Positions 8,014 to 16,356 of a stretch of DNA of 64,000 bases are shown piece after piece; positions within the stretch are counted from its first letter, which is position 1; the number at the start of each line of letters is the position of its first letter. Below the pieces are notes generated by a model that made no database searches, had not been told where the DNA came from, and was given only the letters and a program-made list of their open reading frames with translations. Origin of the DNA: Arthrobacter zhangbolii (GTDB lineage Bacteria; Actinomycetota; Actinomycetes; Actinomycetales; Micrococcaceae); contig NZ_CP094984.1 in the NCBI RefSeq assembly GCF_022869865.1, positions 2,976,001-3,040,000 on the forward strand, in the 5' to 3' direction. A program made the position numbers and the translations under genes.

Positions 8014-9207
8014 CTATTTGCTGGTGCACTGGCCCGCGGAGACAGGCTCGCTGTAACCGGGAGCAGCCTCGATAACGGGGCCCGCTTCAGCCAGTGAGAG
8101 GGCGTAGCCGATGGGCTGGTCCCCCGTGGTCTTGGCAAAGATCACTCCGGCTATGCGCCCGTCGATGTCCAGCAGCGGCCCGCCGGAGTTGCCCTGCTGC
8201 ACGTTCGCGGCCAGGGTATAGACCTCCAGCACCTCGGGCGCGGTTCCATAGATGTCGCGCACGGCGACGTCGGAGAGTCCCTCAACACTGGCGGCCTGCA
8301 GCCGGAAGGGGCCGCCGGCCGGATACCCGGCAAAGGCCGCCGTGGCGCCCGCGGCCAGCTCCTCGCCTACCGGCAGCGCCGCGGCATCCAGGTTGTCCAC
8401 GGCAAGAACCGCCAGATCCCGGGCCGAATCGAAATACACTACCCGGCCGGGAAGCACGCTTCCGTCCGGCACTTCCACCACGGGTTCATTCACGCCGGCA
8501 ACCACGTGGGCGTTGGTAACCACCCTGTCATCGGCCACCACGAAACCGGACCCCGTCTGGTTCTGCCCGCACTGGTACGCCGTGCCGGTGATCTTCAGTA
8601 CCGAGGCGGACGCCGTCCGCAAAGCCGGGGAATCCACTTCTGCGCTGGGCGGGACCACCGATTGGGGAGCCGCACTGTCCAGGATGGTCGGCAGCCCCTC
8701 GGAGACCGTGAAGGAGCGGATCTGTGCACTCCAGGCCTTCACCTGTTCCGGTGTGGCGTCGTCAATGGTGCCCAGCACCCTGGACGCGGCGATCTGCTGC
8801 GAAAGGAAGGGCACACCCAGCGTGGTCACGCTGAACGCCAGCATTGCCATCACCAGGGCCGCGACCACCAGGTTCACCGCACCGCCAAGCAGGCGGTCCA
8901 GGAAGCGCAGCGGCGGGAAATTCAGCCAGCGCCGGATCATGCCGCCCAGCGCCGCGCCTGCGGCATGCCCCACCAGCACCAGGACCACCGCCGTGGCAAT
9001 CACCACGGTCAGCCGCCAGCCGTTGTCGGGCACCCAGCCCGCGACAAGGGGGATGGCGAAAAACGCCGCCACTGCGCCCGCAACAAATCCCACGATTCCG
9101 CCGAGGGTCACTACCAGTCCGTTACGCAGACCGGCCAGCAGGTAAAAGAGCAGGACAAGGAGCAGAATGATGTCCAGAAGTGTCAATCCGAGCACAAAGA
9201 GCTCCAA
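8014..9207 (-). CDS. marP: MarP-type membrane serine protease
   Basis: 397 residues: an N-terminal CvpA-like domain with four membrane helices (about 1-135), a linker, then a periplasmic trypsin-like domain. The catalytic triad is His234 (TNAHVV), Asp264 (SARDLAVL) and Ser341 (QGNSGGPL). Mycobacterial MarP (Rv3671c) has the same layout and is needed for acid resistance through processing of a peptidoglycan hydrolase. Cys residues flanking the protease domain (YQCGQ, AGQCTSK) could form the disulfide known in that family. It is convergent with the DUF2332 gene at a distance of 4 nt, and divergent from crp. Confidence 0.93.
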   Translation of the reverse strand: MELFVLGLTLLDIILLLVLLFYLLAGLRNGLVVTLGGIVGFVAGAVAAFFAIPLVAGWVPDNGWRLTVVIATAVVLVLVGHAAGAALGGMIRRWLNFPPLRFLDRLLGGAVNLVVAALVMAMLAFSVTTLGVPFLSQQIAASRVLGTIDDATPEQVKAWSAQIRSFTVSEGLPTILDSAAPQSVVPPSAEVDSPALRTASASVLKITGTAYQCGQNQTGSGFVVADDRVVTNAHVVAGVNEPVVEVPDGSVLPGRVVYFDSARDLAVLAVDNLDAAALPVGEELAAGATAAFAGYPAGGPFRLQAASVEGLSDVAVRDIYGTAPEVLEVYTLAANVQQGNSGGPLLDIDGRIAGVIFAKTTGDQPIGYALSLAEAGPVIEAAPGYSEPVSAGQCTSK

Positions 9208-9419
9208 AAGTTCAGTCGAGGCGTCCCGGCGGAGGGTAGGCCGCTCGGTGTTGACGAGTTTATCCGGACAACCTGAAGAACCCGCTATCCGCCTCCACCC
9301 GCCATACGCGTGCTGAGGCTCTTTTTCTCATCCATCGGCGAACAAACGTGCTTTAGGTGTCACAAGGGAGTGACGTGCGGCAAGATAATAGGTAGAGAAC
9401 ACTATTTACAGGAGATTTC

Positions 9420-10097
9420 ATGGATATCGAGGTACTGCGCCGCGCGCCGTTGTTCGCCTCTCTGGGAGACGACGTCTTCGCCGCTCTGACCGAAGAGCTC
9501 ACTGAGGTCGACCTCTCACGCGGGGCCTCCGTTTTCCGGGAAGGCGACCAGGGCGACCAGCTGTATTTCATCGTCTCCGGCAAGATCAAGCTGGGGCGGT
9601 CCGCCCCGGACGGCCGTGAGAACCTGCTGGCCATCCTGGGTCCGGGTGAACTGTTCGGCGAGATGGCACTCTTTGATCCCTCGCCCCGCAACGCCACGGC
9701 CACCGCGGTCTCTGAAACCCGTCTTGCCGGCCTGCGGCACGAGAACCTCCGCGCTCTGATTGAAACCCGCCCCGAGGTTTCCGTGCAGCTGCTGCAGGCA
9801 CTGGCCCGCCGCCTGCGCCGCACCAACGAGTCGCTGGCGGACCTCGTCTTCTCCGACGTTCCCGGCCGCGTTGCGAAGGCTCTGCTGGATCTGGCGGACC
9901 GCTTCGGCCGTCCCGCCACCGATGGCATCCTTGTGGCACACGAGCTCACCCAGGAAGAGCTGGCCCAGCTGGTCGGCGCTTCGCGTGAAACGGTCAACAA
10001 GGCCCTTGCCGAGTTTGTCCAGCGCGGCTGGCTCCGCCTGGAAGCCCGTGCCGTGGTGATCCTGGACGTGCAGCGGCTGCGGCAGCGTTCCCGCTAA
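9420..10097 (+). CDS. crp: Crp/Fnr-family regulator (GlxR/Crp orthologue)
   Basis: 225-residue global regulator. The N-terminal cyclic-nucleotide-binding barrel includes PGELFGEMALFDPSPRNATA, whose GE and R-x-A residues bind the cAMP phosphate and ribose. The C-terminal winged helix has ELTQEELAQLVGASRETVNK near residues 176-195. AGGAG lies 7 nt before the ATG. By neighbourhood and sequence it is the counterpart of M. tuberculosis Rv3676 and Corynebacterium GlxR, which recognise TGTGA-N6-TCACA. Such a site lies upstream of acs in this window. A hairpin terminator follows. Confidence 0.94.
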   Translation: MDIEVLRRAPLFASLGDDVFAALTEELTEVDLSRGASVFREGDQGDQLYFIVSGKIKLGRSAPDGRENLLAILGPGELFGEMALFDPSPRNATATAVSETRLAGLRHENLRALIETRPEVSVQLLQALARRLRRTNESLADLVFSDVPGRVAKALLDLADRFGRPATDGILVAHELTQEELAQLVGASRETVNKALAEFVQRGWLRLEARAVVILDVQRLRQRSR

Positions 10098-10121
10098 CTG
10101 TCAGTAATAACAGCACACGAC

Positions 10122-10168
10122 GACGGCGCCGGCTCCCCTGGGGGATCCGGCGCCGTTGCTGTTTGTGT
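10122..10168 (+). terminator. Terminator after crp
   Basis: The arms GACGGCGCCGG and CCGGCGCCGTT, with further pairing inside, are followed by TGCTGTTTGTGT. Confidence 0.65.
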
Positions 10169-10196
10169 CACCGTCATTTCCGGGCGGCGGGCAACC

Positions 10197-11108
10197 TCAG
10201 CGTCCGTGCTGGGACGACCCTTCGGCCGCACCTCCCGGGCTGACCGCCAGGCGCGGCTCGCCGTCGATGTCCACCAGCTCGGGCCGGTACACCGTTGCCG
10301 GCCGGCGGCTGGAGAGGTAGGCAATGCAGCCGCGCGCCGAGGCAAGCTTCTCCAAGGTGATCTCCACCGGCGGCACCACCAGCTCCCCCAGAGTCAGTCC
10401 CTGGGTATCCGGGCGTCCGATTTCGTCGCCCAGCTCCGGGGTGTCCCGCGCCGCAATGACGTCTCCGGCAGGTTTCCAGGCCGCCCAGACGCCTTTGCCC
10501 TCAAGCAGCGTGGCATCCTGGCCCAGCGGCTGGACCGCAGCGAAATAACGGGTATCAAAACGCCGAAGGGCGAAATCCGGGCTGTGCCAGTTGGACAGCG
10601 GCCGCAGCAGGTCAGTCCGCAGGCCAAGGCCCCGCTTGCCCAGCAGCTCGAGGAAGGACGCGTCCTGGGCGGCAATGGCTGTGCGCGCCGCCATCCACTC
10701 GGGCGCGCGGTTGCTTTCCAGCAGCGTTGATTCATCCGGACCTGCGAGCAGGATGCCGGTCTCTTCGAAAAGCTCCCGAATGGCGGCCACAACGTGCCGG
10801 CGGGCCAGGCGGGCATCGCTGATCCCCATCGACTTGGCCCAGGCCGACGGCGCCGGGCCGTACCAGGTCCCCTGCGCGTCGTCGTTCTCCTCAACGCTTC
10901 CGCCCGGGAAAGCGACCTTGCCCAGCGGCGACTCACCGCGGCGGTAGGCAAGATAGGTTTCCGTCCCGCGTGGAGAGTCCCGCAACAGCACCACTGAGGA
11001 CGCCAGCCGCGGTTTGCGGGGCGTCCGGTCAGGGCGTTCGAACCAGCTTTGCGCGGCTACCCGCTGATCCGGGGCAACGGGAAAAAGCCGGACGGTGGAG
11101 CTAGGCAA
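10197..11108 (-). CDS. NUDIX hydrolase, NUDT19-like insertion type
   Basis: 303-residue nucleotide-diphosphate hydrolase. The NUDIX box is split: VAFPGGSVEEND is followed by an insertion of about 25 residues containing WYGPAPSAWAKSMG before the helix AAIRELFEETGILLAG. This arrangement is seen in NUDT19-like proteins, some of which cleave CoA. The substrate here is unknown. The TTG at 11106-11108 overlaps the 3' end of ridA by 8 nt, implying translational coupling; a weak GGA lies 5 nt upstream. A NUDIX gene (Rv3672c) lies in the equivalent mycobacterial block, though it is not necessarily the same subfamily. Confidence 0.85.
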   Translation of the reverse strand: MPSSTVRLFPVAPDQRVAAQSWFERPDRTPRKPRLASSVVLLRDSPRGTETYLAYRRGESPLGKVAFPGGSVEENDDAQGTWYGPAPSAWAKSMGISDARLARRHVVAAIRELFEETGILLAGPDESTLLESNRAPEWMAARTAIAAQDASFLELLGKRGLGLRTDLLRPLSNWHSPDFALRRFDTRYFAAVQPLGQDATLLEGKGVWAAWKPAGDVIAARDTPELGDEIGRPDTQGLTLGELVVPPVEITLEKLASARGCIAYLSSRRPATVYRPELVDIDGEPRLAVSPGGAAEGSSQHGR

Positions 11109-11583
11109 ATTCCACGATCATTTCTACTTCGACGGGCGCATCCAGCGGCAGGACGGCAACGCCGACGGCGGAGCGGGCATGGCTTCCGGCCTCTCCGAAT
11201 ACCTTCCCAAGCAGTTCCGAGGCACCGTTGATTACGGCAGGCTGTCCGGTGAAGGAGGGATCCGACGCAACAAAGCCCACCAGTTTCACCACCCGGCTGA
11301 TGCGATCAAGATCACCTATTTGTGACTTCACCGCGGCCAGGGCATTGATGGCGCAGATGGCGGCGTAAGAGGCGGCGTCCGCGGGATCCACGGACGCTCC
11401 GACTTTGCCCGTGGCCGGCAGCGCACCGTCCACGAACGGGAGCTGGCCCGAGGTGTGCACCAGGTTCCCCGTGATGACCGCAGGGACGTAGGCAGCCACC
11501 GGAGCCGCGACGGCGGGCAGGGTCAGGCCCAGCTCCCGCAGCCGGATCTCAACGGCCGAAACTGCCCCGGCAGTCGCGCTCAC
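11101..11583 (-). CDS. RidA-family enamine/imine deaminase
   Basis: 160-residue YjgF/YER057c/UK114 protein. Members hydrolyse reactive enamines such as 2-aminoacrylate; some have other roles. Visible family features are ITGNLVHTSGQLPFVDG near the N-terminal third and the C-terminal EVEMIVEFA. I chose GTG at 11581-11583 because it overlaps the DUF4177 stop (GTGA) and gives the normal length; a longer frame starts at 11658 inside DUF4177. The conserved Arg of the active deaminases (normally in R-x-Q/C near the C-terminus) is not obvious, so this may be a divergent subgroup, as in mycobacterial Rv3678c. Confidence 0.88.
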   Translation of the reverse strand: MSATAGAVSAVEIRLRELGLTLPAVAAPVAAYVPAVITGNLVHTSGQLPFVDGALPATGKVGASVDPADAASYAAICAINALAAVKSQIGDLDRISRVVKLVGFVASDPSFTGQPAVINGASELLGKVFGEAGSHARSAVGVAVLPLDAPVEVEMIVEFA

Positions 11584-11738
11584 GACGTTTTTTCGCGTTT
11601 CATGTAGGCCACGGAGCCGGTCCCGTTGGGCGCCGGGGCGATCTGGACCAGTTCCCATCCCTCATCGCCGTGCATATTCAGCACCTGCCCGGGTGTGTGA
11701 AGTGGAAGTGGTGTAATGAAGTATTCCCATTTGGTCAT
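11580..11738 (-). CDS. DUF4177 small protein
   Basis: 52-residue protein starting MTKWEYFITPLPLH and ending YMKREKTS. The KWEYF start and GDEGWELVQI core are hallmarks of DUF4177. Function unknown. Mycobacterium has a small gene at the same place (Rv3678A). The start has no Shine-Dalgarno, but TACCCT lies 7 nt upstream on the minus strand, so the transcript is probably leaderless. It overlaps ridA by 4 nt and is divergent from the penicillin-binding protein gene. Confidence 0.88.
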   Translation of the reverse strand: MTKWEYFITPLPLHTPGQVLNMHGDEGWELVQIAPAPNGTGSVAYMKREKTS

Positions 11739-11745
11739 AAGGGAA

Positions 11746-11751
11746 AGGGTA
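11746..11751 (-). promoter_or_regulatory. Leaderless -10 box for DUF4177-ridA-NUDIX
   Basis: TACCCT on the minus strand, 7 nt before the ATG. It is back to back with the box for the divergent gene at 11761. Confidence 0.45.
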
Positions 11752-11760
11752 ACGTGCTTG

Positions 11761-11766
11761 TAGACT
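11761..11766 (+). promoter_or_regulatory. Leaderless -10 box for the penicillin-binding protein
   Basis: TAGACT, 7 nt before the ATG at 11774, with no Shine-Dalgarno in between. Confidence 0.5.
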
Positions 11767-11773
11767 GTCACGC

Positions 11774-14110
11774 ATGGCAGCACGCAAATCACCGTTCTTC
11801 GACACGGCGACCACTCTCGGAAAGCTCGTCGCGTTCTTCGGCATCAGTGCTCTTTGCGGAGTTCTGGCAGCCGGTCTCCTGGTTCCGGCGGCCGCAGCAA
11901 CCGGCACCGCGGCTTCCGGCTCTATCCAGTTCTTCGACCAGCTTCCCTCGGAACTGGAGCGGGGCGCACTGGCTACCCCGTCGAAGATCTACGCGAATGA
12001 CGGTTCGCTGATCGCCACCCTGTATGAGGAAAACCGCCAGCCGGTGACCCTCGAAGAGGTTTCGCCCAACATGGTGGACGCGATGCTGGCCATCGAGGAT
12101 GACCGCTTCTACGAGCACGGCGGCGTGGACCTGCAGGGCATCATGGGCGCCCTGGTCTCCAACGCCACCAGTGACAGCACCCGCGGTGCTTCCACCATCA
12201 CCCAGCAGTACGTGAACAACGTCATCATCGACACCAACCTGCAGAACGACGAGGAAGTTGTTTTCAGCGGCGGTAAAACGGTCGGTGACAAGCTGCGCGA
12301 AATGAAGCTTGCCATTGCGGTGGAAAAGGAGCTCAGCAAGGAGGAAATCCTTGAGGGCTACTTCAACATTGTCCCGTTCAGCGGCACAACGTACGGCGTC
12401 CAGGCAGCAGCGCGCTACTTCTTCAACGTGGATGCCAAGGACCTGAATATCGCCCAGTCGGCACTGCTGGCCGGCGTGGTCAACGGACCCACCTTCTACA
12501 GCCCGGAGCTGAACCCGGAACGCGCCCTGGAACGCCGCAACCTGGTGCTGGCGGCCATGCTGGACAAGGGCCGCATCACGCAGGAGGACTACGACGCCGC
12601 GGTGGCCACCGACCTGGGCCTGCAGATCACCCCCGTGCCCAGCAACTGCGTCGGCGCCGAACAGGCACCGTACTTCTGCGACTACATCACACATCTGATC
12701 CTGAACGATGAAAACTTCGGCGCCACCGACGAAGACCGTACCAAGCTGCTCTACCGCGGCGGACTGAGCATCAAGACCACTCTGAACCCGACGTTCCAGA
12801 ACGCCGCGCAGACGGCAATCAACGAGACGGCCAACCCGGACACTACCGACGCTGAGATCGGCCACTCCATGGTCAGCGTGGAGCCGGGCACCGGCAAGAT
12901 CCTCGTGATGGCCCAGAACACCCGCTACACACCGGAAATTGCCGCAGGTAACTCTGTCCAGAACTTCAACGTGGACGTGAACCAGAACGGCGATCCGAAC
13001 AAGTACCTCAACGGGCTGGGCGGCTTCCAGCCTGGCTCCACCTACAAGCCGTTCACGGTCGCGGCCTGGCTCGACGCCGGCAAAACGCTGAACACCACAC
13101 TGAACGGCTCCAAGCGGACCTACCCTGCCGGGCACACGTGGAACGCCAGCTGCCTGCCGGGAGGCCGGTATGTGGCGCTGGAGCCGTGGACGCCGATCAA
13201 CTACGGCGACACCAACTACAAGACCACAACGGTTCTGGACGGCCTGGCCCAGTCCTACAACACGATTACCCTGGCTGAGATCAACCAGCTGGATCTGTGC
13301 TCCTTCCAGAAGCTGGCCTTCGCTGCCGGCATCCACAACGGCAAGAGCGCCGACGGCGAGCGGCAAATGCTCTCCATCGACCCGCCGTCGACCTTCGGCG
13401 GCGGCGGCGACGCTTCGCCGCTGTCCATGGCCACCGGTTTCGCCACCTTCGCTGCAGAGGGCCTGAAGTGCGAGCCCATCGCGCTTGAATCCGTGACCGG
13501 CTCCGACGGCACGGAGTACCCGGTGCCGCAGCAGTCCTGTGAACAGGTGATGAAGAAGGAAGTTGCCCAGGGCGTCAACATGGCGACCCAGCGCGTAATG
13601 ACCAACGGCTCCGGCCTGAACCTGCAGGTCGGTGTGCCCACTGCAGGCAAGACCGGAACCAATGACTACCGTTCCCAGACCTGGTTCATGGGCTACAGCA
13701 CCGGCATGGCGACCGCCTCCTGGATCGGCAACTGGAAGGCCAACAACACCACCATGTCGGACAAGCTGATCGGTGGCCGGGTTTACCCGGAAATTGACGG
13801 TTCACTCATTGCGGGGCCCTCATGGAAGAACTACGTCCAGCGCATCGCCGGCCAGTACGAGGCCAACGCGTTCACCGCACCGCCGCCCAGCATCATCGGT
13901 AATACCGCGCCGCCGCCCCGGGCTACTCCGCCGGAGAAACCGGCCGCGGACAAGGATGATAAGCCCGGTAACAGCGGCAGCGAGGGCAACAACGGAGGCG
14001 GAGCTCCCGCCGGAGATGCCGGAAACAACGCGGGCGGCGCCCCCGGTGGGGATGCCGGAAACAACGGCGGCGGTGAAGGCGGCGCCAACAACGGCGGCGG
14101 GAACGGTTAG
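11774..14110 (+). CDS. ponA: Bifunctional class A penicillin-binding protein
   Basis: 778-residue peptidoglycan glycosyltransferase/transpeptidase. An N-terminal membrane anchor (about 17-42) is followed by the GT51 domain with EDDRFYEHGG (catalytic Glu near 108) and GASTITQQYVNN. The transpeptidase has GSTYKPF (nucleophile Ser near 422), SYNT near 494 and KTGTN near 626. The last 80 residues are a disordered Pro/Lys/Gly/Asn tail ending in Gly-Asn repeats, probably wall-embedded. By neighbourhood it matches mycobacterial ponA2 (Rv3682), including the metallophosphoesterase that follows. No PASTA domain is visible. Confidence 0.95.
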   Translation: MAARKSPFFDTATTLGKLVAFFGISALCGVLAAGLLVPAAAATGTAASGSIQFFDQLPSELERGALATPSKIYANDGSLIATLYEENRQPVTLEEVSPNMVDAMLAIEDDRFYEHGGVDLQGIMGALVSNATSDSTRGASTITQQYVNNVIIDTNLQNDEEVVFSGGKTVGDKLREMKLAIAVEKELSKEEILEGYFNIVPFSGTTYGVQAAARYFFNVDAKDLNIAQSALLAGVVNGPTFYSPELNPERALERRNLVLAAMLDKGRITQEDYDAAVATDLGLQITPVPSNCVGAEQAPYFCDYITHLILNDENFGATDEDRTKLLYRGGLSIKTTLNPTFQNAAQTAINETANPDTTDAEIGHSMVSVEPGTGKILVMAQNTRYTPEIAAGNSVQNFNVDVNQNGDPNKYLNGLGGFQPGSTYKPFTVAAWLDAGKTLNTTLNGSKRTYPAGHTWNASCLPGGRYVALEPWTPINYGDTNYKTTTVLDGLAQSYNTITLAEINQLDLCSFQKLAFAAGIHNGKSADGERQMLSIDPPSTFGGGGDASPLSMATGFATFAAEGLKCEPIALESVTGSDGTEYPVPQQSCEQVMKKEVAQGVNMATQRVMTNGSGLNLQVGVPTAGKTGTNDYRSQTWFMGYSTGMATASWIGNWKANNTTMSDKLIGGRVYPEIDGSLIAGPSWKNYVQRIAGQYEANAFTAPPPSIIGNTAPPPRATPPEKPAADKDDKPGNSGSEGNNGGGAPAGDAGNNAGGAPGGDAGNNGGGEGGANNGGGNG

Positions 14111-15051
14111 TGGCTGATTCATCCCTGGCCTCCGCTGCGCGGACGTCGGCCTGGTTGGCCGGCGGCGTCGCAGGGGCGGGCGCAGCCGCGCTTGCCTACG
14201 GGTCCCTGATCGAGCGCAATCTCTTCGGCCTGCGGGAAGAAACCGTTCGGGTTCTTCCCGCAGGTAGCAGCCCGTTGCGGGTCCTGCACCTCTCCGACAT
14301 CCACTTCGTTCCCGGCCAGGAGCGCAAGGTCCGGTGGCTGCAGAGCCTCGCAGAGCTTGAACCTGATCTGGTGGTAAACACCGGGGACAACCTCAGCCAC
14401 CCGTATGCCGTCCCGCCGGTGCTGGAGGCGCTGAAGCCGCTGATGCGGTTCCAGGGTGTGTTTGTTCCCGGGTCCAATGATTACTACGCACCGGTGCTGA
14501 AGAACCCGTTCACGTATTTCACCGGCCCGTCCAAGCACAAGCACACCCCCCGGGAGCTGCCGTGGAACCTGCTGTTTACGGCCTTTCGTGATGCCGGCTG
14601 GCAGGACCTGACCAACACCACGGCCCTGATGGAGCTGGGCGGGCTGCGCCTGAACTTTTCCGGCGTGGATGATCCGCACCTGTCGCGTGACGAATACCCC
14701 GGCTTTGACGACCTCCCGGCCGGAACGGATTCCTCCGCTCCGGAGGTTCGGATCGGGGTTGCGCACGCGCCCTACCAGCGGGTACTCAACCAGTTCACCG
14801 ACGGCGGCGCGGAGATTATCCTGGCAGGCCACACGCACGGCGGCCAGGTGCGCATTCCCGGGTACGGAGCGTTGGTCAGCAACTGTGACCTGCCCACGTG
14901 GCAGGCGCGCGGCCTGACGTCCTGGGCGCACGGCGGACGGCGCATCCCGCTGAACGTGTCGGCCGGCATCGGTACTTCCCGGTTCGCCCCGGTCCGGTTC
15001 GCCTGCCGGCCCGAGGCCGTCCTGCTGACCCTCGCAGCCCGGGATTCCTGA
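14110..15051 (+). CDS. Membrane-anchored metallophosphoesterase
   Basis: 313-residue calcineurin-like phosphoesterase. A short N-terminal hydrophobic segment (about 14-32) is followed by the metal motifs LHLSDIHF, NTGDNL, VPGSNDYY and AGHTHGGQ. The GTG start overlaps the stop of the penicillin-binding protein by one base (TAGTG), so the genes are translationally coupled. Related YaeI/Rv3683-type proteins are poorly characterised; some hydrolyse lipid or cell-wall pyrophosphates. The coupling suggests an envelope role. Confidence 0.93.
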   Translation: MADSSLASAARTSAWLAGGVAGAGAAALAYGSLIERNLFGLREETVRVLPAGSSPLRVLHLSDIHFVPGQERKVRWLQSLAELEPDLVVNTGDNLSHPYAVPPVLEALKPLMRFQGVFVPGSNDYYAPVLKNPFTYFTGPSKHKHTPRELPWNLLFTAFRDAGWQDLTNTTALMELGGLRLNFSGVDDPHLSRDEYPGFDDLPAGTDSSAPEVRIGVAHAPYQRVLNQFTDGGAEIILAGHTHGGQVRIPGYGALVSNCDLPTWQARGLTSWAHGGRRIPLNVSAGIGTSRFAPVRFACRPEAVLLTLAARDS

Positions 15052-15156
15052 CTCCGGCAGCACCCGCCCGGCGCCCGGTTTCGGGACGCCAGGCAGCGGG
15101 AAAACGACTGTGACGTAACCGCCGCTGGGGCCGGTTTCGCGGAATCGGGGTTTCTC

Positions 15157-15162
15157 TAGTAT
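15157..15162 (+). promoter_or_regulatory. -10 box of the tRNA-Pro promoter
   Basis: TAGTAT, with TTTCGC 16 bp upstream, about 50 nt before the mature tRNA. Confidence 0.45.
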
Positions 15163-15213
15163 CCTTGTAAAGTTGCTTCGCGAGGTGGTCAAACACTCGG
15201 GAAACAATGGTTA

Positions 15214-15291
<78 letters not shown>

Positions 15292-15294
15292 CAA

Positions 15295-15334
15295 GGCTCC
15301 GGTCAGAGAAATCTGGCCGGAGCCTTTTGCGTTT
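15295..15334 (+). terminator. Terminator after tRNA-Pro
   Basis: GGCTCCGGTCAGA pairs with TCTGGCCGGAGCC (one G-T type mismatch), followed by TTTTGCGTTT. Confidence 0.85.
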
Positions 15335-15379
15335 AACTCCGCAAGACAAAGCGACCCGCCGACAAAGAGATTCGCAGGA

Positions 15380-15430
15380 CAAAAACAAAAGAAAGGGGTG
15401 CCGCGGCTTTACCGCCGCGGCACCCCTTTC
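15380..15430 (-). terminator. Terminator after purC
   Basis: On the minus strand AAAGGGGTGCCGCGG pairs with its complement across a short loop, then TTTCTTTTGTTTTTG follows. Confidence 0.85.
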
Positions 15431-15453
15431 GTCGTTTCCCGCCTCAGCCGGTG

Positions 15454-16356
15454 TTAGACAAACGCCTGTCCGGTAAGCCGCTCATAGGCTTCCACGTAGC
15501 GCTCACGGGTGCGGTGCACGACGTCGTCGGGCAGCGCAGGCGGCGGCGCGTCGGAGGCCTTGTCCCAGCCCGAGGCCGGGGACGTGAGCCAGTCGCGCAC
15601 GTACTGCTTGTCAAAGGACGGCTGAGCCCTGCCCGGTGAGTACAGGGCCGCATCCCAGAAGCGCGAGGAATCGGGGGTCAGCACCTCATCCCCCAGCGTG
15701 ACATCCCCGGTTTCCGGATCCAGCCCGAACTCCACCTTGGTATCCGCCAGGATAATGCCGCGCTGCCGGGCAATGGCCTCGGCGCGGGTATAGATATCCA
15801 GGGTCAGCGTGCGCAGCTGTTCGGCGGTGTCTGCGCCTACGGTCTGTTCGACGGCTTCGTAGGTGATGTTCTCGTCGTGCTCGCCCTGTTCAGCCTTGGC
15901 CGAGGGGGTGAAGATGGCCGGCTCAATCCGGGAACCGTCCACCAGCCCGGCGGGCAGCGGCAGGGAGCAGACCGTCTGCGAGGACCGGTATTCCGCCAGA
16001 CCGGATCCGGTGAGGTAACCGCGGGCAATGCACTCCACCGGATACATCTCCAGCTTTTTGCAGATCATGGCCCGCCCGGCCACCGCGGCCGGGATGCCCT
16101 CCCGGGCGGAAATGACGTGGTTGGGGATTTCCCCCAGCTGATCAAACCACCAGAGGCTGAGCTGCGTGAGGATCCGGCCCTTGTCCGGGATGATGCTGGA
16201 TAGCACGTGGTCATAGGCGCTGATCCGGTCGCTGGCGACAACCAGCACCCGGTTGCCGGCGCCGTCGTCCCCCGCCGGCACGTACAGGTCCCGGACCTTG
16301 CCCGAGTAAACGTGCCGCCACCCGGGCAGTTCCGGTGCCGTGCCGATGCCGCTCAT
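15454..16356 (-). CDS. purC: SAICAR synthase
   Basis: Phosphoribosylaminoimidazole-succinocarboxamide synthase, which joins CAIR and aspartate with ATP in purine synthesis. The 300-residue length matches the longer yeast/actinobacterial type. Motifs are HVYSGKVRDLYV at the nucleotide-binding loop, VASDRISAYDHV, PVECIARGYLTGSG, and ADTKVEFGLDPETG near the metal/substrate site. The start overlaps the purD stop by 4 nt (ATGA), so purD-purC form an operon. Confidence 0.97.
   Translation of the reverse strand: MSGIGTAPELPGWRHVYSGKVRDLYVPAGDDGAGNRVLVVASDRISAYDHVLSSIIPDKGRILTQLSLWWFDQLGEIPNHVISAREGIPAAVAGRAMICKKLEMYPVECIARGYLTGSGLAEYRSSQTVCSLPLPAGLVDGSRIEPAIFTPSAKAEQGEHDENITYEAVEQTVGADTAEQLRTLTLDIYTRAEAIARQRGIILADTKVEFGLDPETGDVTLGDEVLTPDSSRFWDAALYSPGRAQPSFDKQYVRDWLTSPASGWDKASDAPPPALPDDVVHRTRERYVEAYERLTGQAFV

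Noticed and set aside
9357-9374. GTCAC-N6-GTGAC-like repeat upstream of crp as a CRP autoregulatory site
   Set aside because: The arms point the wrong way for TGTGA-N6-TCACA, so it is not a CRP site; it may be chance.
11584-11658. Longer RidA start at 11658
   Set aside because: It would overlap most of DUF4177; the GTG at 11583 gives a 4-nt overlap and the usual family length.
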